Shown: one piece after another, positions 34,964-45,608 of the stretch
Numbering within the stretch: position 1 is the first letter of the stretch
Layout of the letters: every line of letters starts with the position of its first letter
NCBI GenBank assembly: GCA_017522185.1
Contig: JAFWZZ010000024.1
Coordinates: 1 to 64,000, forward strand
DNA: 64,000 nucleotides
Direction: 5' to 3'
Source: Bacillota bacterium
GTDB taxonomy: Bacteria > Bacillota > Clostridia > Peptostreptococcales > Anaerovoracaceae
The notes under the pieces: model-generated
What the model was told of the DNA's origin: nothing
The model's database searches: none
Seen by the model: only the letters and a program-made list of their open reading frames with translations
Translations under genes and position numbers: made by a program

Positions 34964-35638
34964 ATGAAGCTTTTAATAGTAGAAGACGAAAAGCGTCTGT
35001 GCCAGACCATCGCCAAATATTTCAAGGAACAGGGTTATACCATCGATACCTGCTACGACGGCAGCGACGCCCTGGACTATATCGACGGAACGGAATACGA
35101 CGCCATTGTTTTAGATATCATGCTGCCAGGACTTGACGGCATCAGCGTCCTGCGACGCATCCGGGCAAAGAAACTGACCACACCGGTACTGCTTCTGACA
35201 GCGAAGACCGCCATCGAAGATAAGGTAGACGGACTGGACAGCGGTGCCGACGACTATCTGACAAAACCATTCTCGTTGGAAGAACTTTCTGCCCGCATCC
35301 GCGTACTGATCCGCCGTCACGGGGTAGAGAGAGTGGATAATACATTGACCGTAGGGCCTTTGACCCTGGATTTAGATAAGAAGTCTGCTGTCCGCGACGG
35401 CAAGGAGATTTCCCTGACGGCAAAGGAGTATTCCATCCTGGAATATCTGATGCATAACAAGGGCATCGTTCTTTCCCGCGATAAGATCCAGCACCACATC
35501 TGGAACTACGACTACGAAGGCGGCAGCAACATCATCGACGTTTATATCCGGACGCTGCGTAACAAGGTGGATGCCGGTTTTGATCAGAAGCTGATTCAGA
35601 CCGTCCGCGGCATCGGCTACGTGATAAAGGAAGTGTGA
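34964..35638 (+). CDS. OmpR-family response regulator
   Basis: A 224-residue DNA-binding response regulator. The receiver domain has VEDE (6-9), phospho-acceptor D51 in IVLDIMLPG, LLLTAK and the KPFS lysine. The C-terminal winged helix (about 125-222) ends with VDVYIRTLRNKVD...IQTVRGIGYVIKEV. ATG 34964 is chosen because AGGAGG ends nine bases upstream. It is followed four bases later by its kinase gene. It probably binds the TTCAT-N6-TTCAT repeats of its own promoter and of the two flanking genes. Confidence 0.96.
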   Translation: MKLLIVEDEKRLCQTIAKYFKEQGYTIDTCYDGSDALDYIDGTEYDAIVLDIMLPGLDGISVLRRIRAKKLTTPVLLLTAKTAIEDKVDGLDSGADDYLTKPFSLEELSARIRVLIRRHGVERVDNTLTVGPLTLDLDKKSAVRDGKEISLTAKEYSILEYLMHNKGIVLSRDKIQHHIWNYDYEGGSNIIDVYIRTLRNKVDAGFDQKLIQTVRGIGYVIKEV

Positions 35639-35642
35639 TACC

Positions 35643-37007
35643 ATGATGAAGAACAGTTCTATCAAGAAGCGTGTCACACTCTATTACGCGCTGGTGCTCA
35701 TCAGCATCACCCTCGTGATTTCCCTGCTGCTTTCCTTCAGCATCAGCCGGCAGATCAACGTCATCACAAAGGACACCCTGATGCATGCGGTGCAGGAATC
35801 CTTCGAGGATATCGACTACGAGAACCAGATCATCGAAATCGACAATGACTTCGACAATTACGTCAAAGGCGTTACCCTGCTGGTCTACACCGAAGACGGC
35901 GTCCTGATCAAAGGCTCCGTACCGAGCGACTTCCCTGGCTCCGTTCCTCTGGAAACGGGGGACTATAAGGAAATGGAAACGGAAAACCATCTGTGGCTGG
36001 TCTACGACCTGTATCAAACCTACGATAACGGGCAGGGCCTCTGGGTCCGCGGTATTTATGCTCTGGATGACGCCACCGATACGCTGGCTGCCATTCACAG
36101 GCTGATGATCCTGATTCTGCCGCTGATTCTGGTCCTGGCAATCTTTGCCGGCCACCGGATTACCAAGCGGGCCTTTGAACCGATTGCACAGATTACAGAG
36201 GGCGCTAACTCCATCCAGCACGGCGGCGATTTATCCAAACGTCTGCCACAGGGGGAGAACAAAGACGAGCTCTACGCTTTGACGGAAACGCTGAACAGCA
36301 TGATTGGTCGATTGGAAGAAGCCTTCCAGTCAGAAAAGGAATTCACCTCCGACGTTTCCCACGAGCTGAAGACACCGCTGGCCGTGACTCTGGCAGAATG
36401 TGAATACATCCTCCAGGAAGAGAGACCTGCAGAAGCATACAAAGAGTCCCTGGAAACCATCGAAAAACAGACCCGCCGCACCATGTCCATGGTTCAGCAG
36501 TTACTGCAGATGTCCAGAACCATCAACAAGGACACTCAGATTGAGAGAGAAACCTTCGATCTGTCCGTTCTGGCAGAAGGTCTGGTGGAAGAGCTGGGAT
36601 ATGTGGCAGAAGAGCAGGGGATTCAGCTTCGTGGTGAGATTGAACCCGGCATAGAAATCACTGCAGACGAGACCCTGATCATGCGCGTCATGATGAACCT
36701 GATGACCAACGCAATGAAATACAAGAGAGATATTCCGGATTCCTGGATTCAGCTGAGTCTGCAGACGGCAGGGGATTTCGTTGAACTGTCTGTTTCCGAT
36801 AACGGCATCGGCATTGCCGAAGAAGATTTAGATCAGATTTTCAAGAAATTCTACAAGGTAGACAAGTCCAGAACCCGCAGCGGCGAAAGCTTCGGCCTGG
36901 GCCTTGCCATGGTCAAGTGGATTGCAGAAGCTCACGACGGAAATGTCATGGTAGAAAGCAGGTTAGGGGAGGGCAGCACATTTACGGTAATGCTGCCTGT
37001 AAAATAA
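35643..37007 (+). CDS. Sensor histidine kinase
   Basis: A 454-residue membrane kinase. Two helices (about 12-34 and 152-170) bracket an extracytoplasmic sensor of about 115 residues. A HAMP domain (about 172-225), then HisKA with the phospho-acceptor H240 in SDVSHELKTPLA, and a HATPase domain with NLMTNAMKY (N box), DNGIGI (G1), FKKFYK (F) and GLGLAMV (G2) follow. It is the CusS/ArlS-like type. The sensor domain contains many acidic residues (SFEDIDYENQIIEIDNDFDN), which might sense cations or cationic peptides; this is an inference. Confidence 0.95.
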   Translation: MMKNSSIKKRVTLYYALVLISITLVISLLLSFSISRQINVITKDTLMHAVQESFEDIDYENQIIEIDNDFDNYVKGVTLLVYTEDGVLIKGSVPSDFPGSVPLETGDYKEMETENHLWLVYDLYQTYDNGQGLWVRGIYALDDATDTLAAIHRLMILILPLILVLAIFAGHRITKRAFEPIAQITEGANSIQHGGDLSKRLPQGENKDELYALTETLNSMIGRLEEAFQSEKEFTSDVSHELKTPLAVTLAECEYILQEERPAEAYKESLETIEKQTRRTMSMVQQLLQMSRTINKDTQIERETFDLSVLAEGLVEELGYVAEEQGIQLRGEIEPGIEITADETLIMRVMMNLMTNAMKYKRDIPDSWIQLSLQTAGDFVELSVSDNGIGIAEEDLDQIFKKFYKVDKSRTRSGESFGLGLAMVKWIAEAHDGNVMVESRLGEGSTFTVMLPVK

Positions 37008-37032
37008 AAATATCATTTATATTGACATAAGA

Positions 37033-37062
37033 AAAGAGGCCTCGTAATGAAGCCTCTTTCTG
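37033..37062. terminator. Terminator between the kinase and Ig-like genes
   Basis: AAAGAGGC and GCCTCTTT pair around CTCGTAATGAA, with a T-rich right flank; convergent genes may share it. Confidence 0.8.
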
Positions 37063-37084
37063 TTATGTTTGTTATGGAAGTATA

Positions 37085-38023
37085 TTAGTCATCCCATTCA
37101 TCATCGTAATCGTCGTCCCAGTCATCGTCGTAATCAGGAACTACATTGATTGTGAAAGTAACCTTGCCGCCTGTTACGGTATTCTTTGCGTATACCTTTG
37201 CTGTGCCGGTTCTCTTGCCGGATACTTCTACTTCTGTGCCAACGTTGTCACCGTCTTCGAATCTCAGGATGCTGGAATCGGATACGGACCACTTGATCTG
37301 GCTGTTGTTCAGGCCGGATTTCTTTACGTTCAGTTCTACATCGTCGCCAACTTCTACTGTTCTGCTGGCGCTGCCCAGTCTGGAGATGGTGCCGTTGCCT
37401 TTCTTTACAGTTACATTGTAAACGATCTTGCCGCCAGTCAGGCTATTCTTGCAGGTAATCTTTGCTGTTCCTGCTTTCACTGCTCTCAGTTCGATTTCAT
37501 CATCGTATCTGTCGTCATCAGCGATTCTTACGACGTTCTTGTTGGATGTAGTCCAGTACAGGTTGCTGTCGGAGAAGTTTCCACCCTTTTTCACTCTTAA
37601 TTCGAATTCGTTACCTGCGGTTACGGTTCTCGCCTTGTTGCCGACTCTGGAGATGGTCTGCTTTGGTGCTTTTACCTTTACTGTGTAAACGATCTTGCCG
37701 CCGGTTACCAGATTCTTTGCTGTAACTTTGGTTGTTCCTGCCTTCAGTGCTCTGACTTCTACTTCGTCATCGTATCTGTCGTCATCGAATCTTAAGATGT
37801 TGGTATTGCCGATGGACCATTTGATGTTGCGGTCACTCATGCCTGGTGCCTTACGGACTTCTAAGTCCAGTTCTCCACCCTTGTATACGGTCTTGGTTGC
37901 GGCTCCCACTCTGCCGATCTTGTTTGCTCCTAAGCTGGAGTCTGTGTATGCTTCTGCAGGTACCACTGCCAGGCTTCCTGCTGCAACTGCTGTTGCCAGT
38001 GCTAATGCGAATAATCTCTTCAT
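37085..38023 (-). CDS. Secreted protein with three Ig-like (BIG2-type) repeats and acidic tail
   Basis: A 312-residue exported protein. The signal peptide ends after VVPAEA (residue ~25). Three repeats of about 85-90 residues follow (about 37-123, 125-210, 214-300), each with a start like ISRVG.A.RTV, a conserved W (IKWS, LYWTTS, IKWSVS), an acidic LRFDDDRYDDE-type loop and TGGKIVYTV. The protein ends in a run of D/Y/W finishing DEWDD. It has no cell-wall sorting signal. ATG 38023 follows GGGAG; an upstream in-frame TTG is less likely. It carries the same promoter design as the two-component genes. A cation-binding or adhesion role is an inference from the acidic loops. Confidence 0.82.
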   Translation of the reverse strand: MKRLFALALATAVAAGSLAVVPAEAYTDSSLGANKIGRVGAATKTVYKGGELDLEVRKAPGMSDRNIKWSIGNTNILRFDDDRYDDEVEVRALKAGTTKVTAKNLVTGGKIVYTVKVKAPKQTISRVGNKARTVTAGNEFELRVKKGGNFSDSNLYWTTSNKNVVRIADDDRYDDEIELRAVKAGTAKITCKNSLTGGKIVYNVTVKKGNGTISRLGSASRTVEVGDDVELNVKKSGLNNSQIKWSVSDSSILRFEDGDNVGTEVEVSGKRTGTAKVYAKNTVTGGKVTFTINVVPDYDDDWDDDYDDEWDD

Positions 38024-38082
38024 TTTTCTCTCTCCCTTCAAATTTCTATCTGAAATATATTGTTTATCGATTTTATAGCCTT

Positions 38083-38114
38083 ATCATAAGGGAGAAAAAT
38101 GAAAAGAAAATGAA
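38083..38114 (-). promoter_or_regulatory. Promoter of the Ig-like gene with TTCAT repeats
   Basis: Minus strand: TTCAT (38114-38110), six bases, TTCAT (38103-38099), ten bases, TATGAT (38088-38083). Spacing is the same to the base as at the two sites near 34.9 kb. Confidence 0.65.
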
Positions 38115-38130
38115 AAAAATAAACTTTTTC

Positions 38131-38583
38131 TCATTTTCTTAAAAAACTTTCTAATATTTCTGCTGCGTCTGCCACGCACCTTGTGCAGGGGCGGGATGCA
38201 TAGTAGTTGTCTGTTCTTGCCGCCGGTTCGTAGGAATCCGGGCCTTCCGGTTTCTTCAGAAGCTCTCTGCAGACGATGGACCCGTGCTTCTTCTCGAAGG
38301 CCGCGGCCATGGCCTGAATCTCTTTATACTGTTTCTTCTTGCCTTCGGTATCTCCGGCTTCGCTGTATCCCTGAAGCATACCATAGACAAGGAACATGCC
38401 GCTGACTGCACCACAGACTTCCCGAAGGCGACCCATACCGCCGCCGAAAGAAGAAGCCAGCTTTGCCAGTGTCTTTGGCTCTATTTCCAGCTCATCTGCA
38501 AAGGCCAGCACCACGGACTGGGCGCAGTTATAGCCTTCTTCGAAGATTTCCGCCGCTTTTGCTGCTCTTTCCGCCGGTTTCAT
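38131..38583 (-). CDS. C_GCAxxG_C_C family protein
   Basis: A 150-residue protein of the C-GCAxxG-C-C family, a probable redox or metal-binding protein. The signature elements are GYNCAQSV (C20), CGAVSG (C57 in a G-C-A/G context), HGSIVCREL and the C-terminal RPCTRCV. Its ATG overlaps the stop of the sigma factor gene by four bases, with GGGAGGAG inside that gene, so the two are translated together. This coupling suggests that it serves or informs the sigma system. Confidence 0.9.
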   Translation of the reverse strand: MKPAERAAKAAEIFEEGYNCAQSVVLAFADELEIEPKTLAKLASSFGGGMGRLREVCGAVSGMFLVYGMLQGYSEAGDTEGKKKQYKEIQAMAAAFEKKHGSIVCRELLKKPEGPDSYEPAARTDNYYASRPCTRCVADAAEILESFLRK

Positions 38584-39314
38584 CGCGCCAGCTCCTCCCT
38601 GAACATGTTGATCATATTCTTTTCCGCACGGGAGACGGTCATCTGGGAAACCCCCAGCACTTTCGCAATTTCAGCCTGGGACCTGTTATAGTAGAATCTC
38701 GCTTTGAAAATATATCTGTGCTGGTCGCTGAGCCTGTCCAGAACACTTTCAATAATTTCGGATGTCTCGATGCGGTCATATCCCTTTTCTTCAAATCCCG
38801 TGTACTTTTCCAGGAAGGAACTTTCTCCTTCTTCTCCCGCATCGTCGTAGGTCTTGTCCAGGGAATAGGTGCCGTAGGCCTTGGAACTTTCCATTGCCTC
38901 GATAATTTCTTCCTGGGCGAATCCCGTCGCTGCGGAAATCTCCTCCACGGAAGGGTTTCTCAGATTTTCCGCATAGAAAGTATCCTTTACTTCCTGGATT
39001 TTAGCTGCCATTTCCTTGAGACGGCGGGGTACCTTAAGGCTCCACTGTTTATCTCTGAAATATTTCTTGATTTCACCTAAAATCGTCGGTGTCGCAAAGG
39101 AACTGAACTCAAAACCCCTGTCGGGATCGAATCTTTCCACGGCGGAGACCAAAGCCAGGGCGCCGACCTGATACAGATCATCGTACTCCACGCCTTTTCC
39201 TAAGTACTTACGGATAAGGATATCCACCATGTACAGATATTTTTCCACGAGCTGATTTCGAAGTTCCTGGTTCGGATTTGATTTGTATTCGAAAAATAGC
39301 TGCTGATCCATCAT
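38580..39314 (-). CDS. SigB/SigF/SigG-type RNA polymerase sigma factor
   Basis: A 244-residue group III sigma-70 factor. Region 2 (about 18-90) has [45 protein letters not shown]. Region 3 is [14 protein letters not shown]. Region 4 (about 190-240) has [41 protein letters not shown]. It is immediately preceded by an RsbW-like kinase gene overlapping by four bases (ATGA). No anti-anti-sigma gene is near. I cannot choose between the stress (SigB) and sporulation (SigF/SigG) branches; the operon resembles spoIIAB-spoIIAC without spoIIAA. Confidence 0.9.
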   Translation of the reverse strand: [244 protein letters not shown]

Positions 39315-39706
39315 AATGCCTTCACCATCTTAATGGACTTACGTCCGTCTTCATTCTTTACGCTGACTTCATCCATCAAAGTCTGCATCATATATAAGGC
39401 GATATTCCCTTCGCCCGGGCAGTGGCGGCATGCCTTATTTACCTTTTCCAAGGTATGGCATTCACAGATATCTGTTATCGTGATTTCTAATCTTCCGGCT
39501 TCCACGGCGCATTCCACCTCGTACTCGTCTGCACGCTTATCGTGGCCGTGACAGGTAACATTCTTGCATGCTTCTTCTACCGCAGTTTTAATATCTTCTA
39601 TGTCATCGATGGAAAATCCTGCTGTGGTTGCAACAGAACCGATTGCAAGTCTTACCATGGTCAGATATTCTGGTTTTCCCGGGATTGTAATTTTGATTCT
39701 ATCCAT
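39311..39706 (-). CDS. RsbW/SpoIIAB-like anti-sigma ATPase, cysteine-rich
   Basis: A 131-residue HATPase_c protein of the anti-sigma class that would hold the adjacent sigma factor. The N box is TAVEEACKNVTCHGHD. In relatives the G1 box is a D-x-G-x-G/S motif; here it reads TDICECHTLE, with cysteines C81 and C83 in place of the glycines. A further group CRHC (C93, C96) lies just before the lid GEGNIALYMMQTLMDEV. Together with C52, H53 and H55 this could bind a metal or respond to redox state. ATG 39706 is chosen for its AAAGGAGCAGG site. The stop overlaps the sigma start by four bases. Confidence 0.85.
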   Translation of the reverse strand: MDRIKITIPGKPEYLTMVRLAIGSVATTAGFSIDDIEDIKTAVEEACKNVTCHGHDKRADEYEVECAVEAGRLEITITDICECHTLEKVNKACRHCPGEGNIALYMMQTLMDEVSVKNEDGRKSIKMVKAL

Positions 39707-39720
39707 TTTCCTGCTCCTTT

Positions 39721-39778
39721 TGCAGAGATTCTCTGCATAAAAAAATGTGCACAGGTGGTTTCTCACCTATGCACATTA
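39721..39778 (-). terminator. gyrA terminator followed by a second palindrome at the rsbW ribosome site
   Basis: ATGTGCACAGGTG pairs with CACCTATGCACAT (39746-39777, one mismatch), and the minus strand then reads seven Ts: a rho-independent end for gyrA. Directly after it TGCAGAGA/TCTCTGCA (39721-39737) forms another hairpin that touches the AAAGGAG of the rsbW gene. No room is left for an ordinary promoter between them. Confidence 0.75.
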
Positions 39779-39801
39779 GTATACCTTAAATTCCTTCAAA
39801 A

Positions 39802-42309
39802 TTAAAGACTTAACTGCTCATCTGTTTCTTCTTTTGGTGCAGCCTTGGTCTTCTTAGCAGGTTTTGCTTCCTCTGCGTCATCTTCTTTGATCACTTTGGC
39901 CATGGATACAATCTTGGTACCTTCTTCTACCTTCATGATCTTGACACCCTGGGTCGCTCTGCCCAGCTTGGAAACTTCGCCGGCTCTGATTCTGATGATG
40001 ACGCCATTAGAGTTGATCATCAGGACTTCGTCATCCTCTTCTACAACCATGGCACCGATCAGTGCACCAGTCTTCTTGAACTTGGCCTTGTCATAAGTCA
40101 GGATACCCTTGCCGCCTCTCACCTGAATCTTATATTCCTTGGCAGGCGTTCTCTTTCCGTAACCGTTTTCTGTTACAACCAGCAGTTCCTGATTCTTTTC
40201 TACCAGTTCCATTGCAACGACTTCGTCATCCTTTTCCAGCTTGATGGCTCTAACACCGCCGGCAATTCTACCCATTGGACGTACATCTTCTTCGTTGAAG
40301 CAGATGCACTTGCCGTTCTTGGTTACGATGACAACGTTGTTGGTTCCGGATGTTTCTCTCACGGCAATCAGCTGGTCATCGTCCTTCAGGTTGATAGCGA
40401 TGAGACCTGTTGTTCTCTTTGTATCGAACTCAGACAGATGTGTCTTCTTGATGATACCATCCTTCGTTACAGAAATCAGATACTTATCTTCTGTGAAATC
40501 CTGTACCGGAATCACCGCAGTGATTCTTTCTCTCTGCAGCAGGTTCAGGAAGTTGACAGCCGGTGTACCTCTGGCCGTTCTGGATGCTTCTGGAACTTCG
40601 AATGCCTTAATCTTGTGTGCCTTACCGGTGTTGGTAAAGAACATCAGATAATCGTGGGTAGAAGTCATAATCAGGTTCTTCACAAAGTCGTCTTCTCTGG
40701 TTGTCAGACCTGTGATACCCTTGCCTCCACGCTTCTGTGCCTTGTATGTGTCAGCCGGTACTCTCTTGATGTAGCCTTTGTGGGTCAGCGTTACCGCTAC
40801 CTTCTCTTCTTCGACTAAATCTTCGTCATCGAATTCATCTACGTCGGCAACGATCTTGGTTCTTCTCTTGTCGCCGTATTTCTTCTTGATTTCAAGAAGT
40901 TCTTCTTTGATAACGCCCAGTAACAGCTTTTCATCCGCTAAGATGGACTTGAAGTAAGCGATTCTTTCCATCAACTCTTCATATTCCTTGTCGATTTTCT
41001 CTCTTTCCAAACCCTGCAGTCTTGCCAGTCTCATGTCTAAGATAGCCTGTGCCTGGATTTCGGAGAGTCCGAATCTTTCCATCAGTCTTTCCTTTGCATC
41101 GTTATAGGAACTTCTGATGATTTTAATGATTTCGTCGATGTTATCGAGAGCGATTCTTAAACCTTCTAAGATGTGTGCTCTCGCTTCTGCCTTCTTCAGA
41201 TCGAACTGTGTTCTTCTGGTTACGACTTCCTTCTGGAACTTCAGATATTCATCCAGAATTTCGTACAGGTTCAGAACCTTTGGCTTCTTATCTACCAGTG
41301 CGATCATGATCAGACTGTAGCTGTCCTGCAGCTGCGTATGCTTGAACAGTCTGTTCAGGGTAATCTGAGGATTTGCATCTCTCTTCAGTTCGATGACGAT
41401 ACGCATACCCTTACGGTTGGATTCATCACGAATATCGGAAATGCCTTCTATTTTCTTTTCCTTCAGTAAATCAGCAATCTTTTCAATCAGTCTTGCCTTA
41501 TTTACCTGGAATGGAATTTCGGTAACGACGATTCTTGTCTTTCCACGTTCTGCTTCTTCAATTTCACAGCAGGAACGAACCTTTACCTTGCCGATACCGG
41601 TCTTATATGCTTCTTTGATACCGTTTTTACCCAGAATCTGTGCGCCGGTAGGGAAGTCCGGACCTTTGACGATTTTGATCAGGTCGTCAACTGTCGCATT
41701 TTCGTCGTCGATCAGCTTGATGGTCGCGTCGATGACTTCGCCCAGATTATGCGGCGGAATGGATGTAGCCATACCTACGGCGATACCGTTGGAACCGTTT
41801 ACCAGCAGGTTTGGATATCTGGATGGCAGAACTTCCGGTTCTTTTTCTTCGCCGTCGAAGTTAGGCATGAAATCAACGGTTTCCTTCTCGATGTCTCTGA
41901 TCATCTGCAGGGAGAACGGAGACATTCTTGCTTCTGTATAACGCATTGCCGCTGCGCCGTCGCCGTCCACGGAACCGAAGTTACCGTGACCGTCAACCAA
42001 CAGGTATCTGGTGGAGAATGGCTGTGCCAGTCTTACCATGGCATCATAGATGGAAGAGTCACCATGTGGGTGATATTTACCCATTACTTCCCCGACGATA
42101 CGCGCGGATTTCTTGTGTGGCTTGTCCGGTGTTACACCCAGTTCGTGCATACCATATAAAATTCTACGGTGAACCGGCTTCAGACCGTCCCTTACGTCAG
42201 GAAGGGCACGACCTACGATAACACTCATGGAGTAGTCGATGTAGGATTTCTTCATTTCCTTGGAAATCTCATGTTGTTCCAGTTTTGTATCTTCTAATAA
42301 AGTACTCAA
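39802..42309 (-). CDS. gyrA: DNA gyrase subunit A
   Basis: An 835-residue subunit of the enzyme that introduces negative supercoils. The active-site tyrosine is Y124 in [11 protein letters not shown]. The quinolone region reads [12 protein letters not shown], with the usual serine and aspartate, so no classical resistance change is seen. The C-terminal beta-pinwheel has the GyrA box as [10 protein letters not shown], which marks gyrase rather than ParC. The start codon is TTG (42309), with AAGGAGGG upstream. It follows gyrB by 20 bases. Confidence 0.98.
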   Translation of the reverse strand: MSTLLEDTKLEQHEISKEMKKSYIDYSMSVIVGRALPDVRDGLKPVHRRILYGMHELGVTPDKPHKKSARIVGEVMGKYHPHGDSSIYDAMVRLAQPFSTRYLLVDGHGNFGSVDGDGAAAMRYTEARMSPFSLQMIRDIEKETVDFMPNFDGEEKEPEVLPSRYPNLLVNGSNGIAVGMATSIPPHNLGEVIDATIKLIDDENATVDDLIKIVKGPDFPTGAQILGKNGIKEAYKTGIGKVKVRSCCEIEEAERGKTRIVVTEIPFQVNKARLIEKIADLLKEKKIEGISDIRDESNRKGMRIVIELKRDANPQITLNRLFKHTQLQDSYSLIMIALVDKKPKVLNLYEILDEYLKFQKEVVTRRTQFDLKKAEARAHILEGLRIALDNIDEIIKIIRSSYNDAKERLMERFGLSEIQAQAILDMRLARLQGLEREKIDKEYEELMERIAYFKSILADEKLLLGVIKEELLEIKKKYGDKRRTKIVADVDEFDDEDLVEEEKVAVTLTHKGYIKRVPADTYKAQKRGGKGITGLTTREDDFVKNLIMTSTHDYLMFFTNTGKAHKIKAFEVPEASRTARGTPAVNFLNLLQRERITAVIPVQDFTEDKYLISVTKDGIIKKTHLSEFDTKRTTGLIAINLKDDDQLIAVRETSGTNNVVIVTKNGKCICFNEEDVRPMGRIAGGVRAIKLEKDDEVVAMELVEKNQELLVVTENGYGKRTPAKEYKIQVRGGKGILTYDKAKFKKTGALIGAMVVEEDDEVLMINSNGVIIRIRAGEVSKLGRATQGVKIMKVEEGTKIVSMAKVIKEDDAEEAKPAKKTKAAPKEETDEQLSL

Positions 42310-42329
42310 AATGTATTGCCCTCCTTCCC

Positions 42330-44279
<1,950 letters not shown>

Positions 44280-44332
44280 TCAATATTTCAAACTTTAACT
44301 TTACAAAAAAATGGCATAACACACCAAGTGAC

Positions 44333-44361
44333 ATTATACACGAAAACAGGCTTTTTCGCAA
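44333..44361 (-). promoter_or_regulatory. gyrBA promoter
   Basis: Minus strand TTGCGA (44361-44356), 17 bases, TATAAT (44338-44333). Leader of about 65 bases before gyrB. Confidence 0.75.
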
Positions 44362-44430
44362 GAAAATATACTTATTTTAATAAATTTCTTATAAACCACT
44401 ATAAAAATCCGTAAAATCGAAAATTTTACA

Positions 44431-44485
44431 TTAAAAAACCTGTCGAAATTACAGGATATATATCCTCTCTTTTCCACAGGTTTTT
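44431..44485 (-). terminator. Terminator after recF with nested hairpin
   Basis: ACCTGT (44438-44443) pairs with ACAGGT (44476-44481), enclosing the perfect palindrome AGGATATATATCCT (44453-44466). On the minus strand six or more Ts follow. A near DnaA box, TTTTCCACA, overlaps the outer arm at 44470-44478. Confidence 0.6.
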
Positions 44486-44501
44486 ATTTTCTTATTTTTC
44501 T

Positions 44502-45602
44502 CTATTTTTTATCTTTTATTTTACCGCTTTCCACATATATGATTTTCGCATCAGGGAAGGCAGTAAACAGCTTTTCATCCAGATCCGTCGTAGTAATAAA
44601 CAGCTGGTTTTCCTTCAGTGTTTTGATGAGATATTCCTGTCTCTCAATATCAAGCTCGCTCATGACATCATCCAGTAACAGAATAGCATCTTCACCCGTT
44701 TCTTCTTTGATCAGATACAATTCCGCCAGCTTCAGGGAAAGGGCACAGGTACGCTGCTGACCCTGGGAGCCGAAACTCCTCATATTGATATCATTTACGA
44801 TGAAGGAAATGTCGTCTTTGTGGGGACCCTTTGTCGTGGTACGCTGCTTCATATCATTTCCATATGATTTCTTTATTTCTTCATAAAAGAAATCTTCCTG
44901 CTCTTTCAGGCTTTCTAATACAGGAACGTTTGGATGATAGGGAATTTGCAGATTCTCTTTGCCGTTGGTGATACTTTCATGAATATCATGGCTGATACGG
45001 CTGATTTTTTCTATAAAAACCTTTCGCATCTGTATGATTCTGGCACCGTACTTCGCCAGCTGTACATCCCATAAATCTAAAATGCTCTGATCGATGGTTT
45101 CTTCTTTCAGATAGGTATTTCTCTGCAGAAGGATTTTCTTGTAATTGTTCAGGCTTTCATAGTATGCCGGTTTCATCTGACAGAGCTCTCTGTCTATAAA
45201 TTTTCTTCTCTTTTCCGGCTCATCCTTCACAATTTTTAAATCTTCAGGAGAAAATATAACAATATATATATTTTCAAGAAGATCTGATGTTCTCTTGACG
45301 ATGACACCGTCTTTTTTGATGGATTTTTTAGAATCTTTCTTAATGATGATTTCTACAGAAGTATCATAGATTTCTTTTTCTGCGGAAACCTTGAGTTTCG
45401 CGAAATCCGCAGCAAAACGAACCAGATCACTGTCTTTATTCGTACGAAAAGACCGTCCGATAGAAGAAATATAGACAGCTTCTAACAGATTGGTCTTTCC
45501 TTGCGCATTGTTACCCAGAATCAAATTCACGTTTTTATGAAATTCTGTTTCTAAAACATCATAATTTCTGAAATTTGTCAGTTGGATATTCTTAATATAC
45601 AT
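44502..45602 (-). CDS. recF: DNA replication and repair protein RecF
   Basis: A 366-residue SMC-like ATPase that loads RecA at gapped DNA. Walker A is LGNNAQGKTNLLEAVY, the signature is RSFGSQGQQRTCALSLKLAE, and Walker B is LLLDDVMSELD. It starts six bases after dnaN, with no strong ribosome site, so translation probably depends on dnaN. The small S4-domain gene (yaaA) often found between dnaN and recF is absent. Confidence 0.97.
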   Translation of the reverse strand: MYIKNIQLTNFRNYDVLETEFHKNVNLILGNNAQGKTNLLEAVYISSIGRSFRTNKDSDLVRFAADFAKLKVSAEKEIYDTSVEIIIKKDSKKSIKKDGVIVKRTSDLLENIYIVIFSPEDLKIVKDEPEKRRKFIDRELCQMKPAYYESLNNYKKILLQRNTYLKEETIDQSILDLWDVQLAKYGARIIQMRKVFIEKISRISHDIHESITNGKENLQIPYHPNVPVLESLKEQEDFFYEEIKKSYGNDMKQRTTTKGPHKDDISFIVNDINMRSFGSQGQQRTCALSLKLAELYLIKEETGEDAILLLDDVMSELDIERQEYLIKTLKENQLFITTTDLDEKLFTAFPDAKIIYVESGKIKDKK

Positions 45603-45608
45603 AATGGA

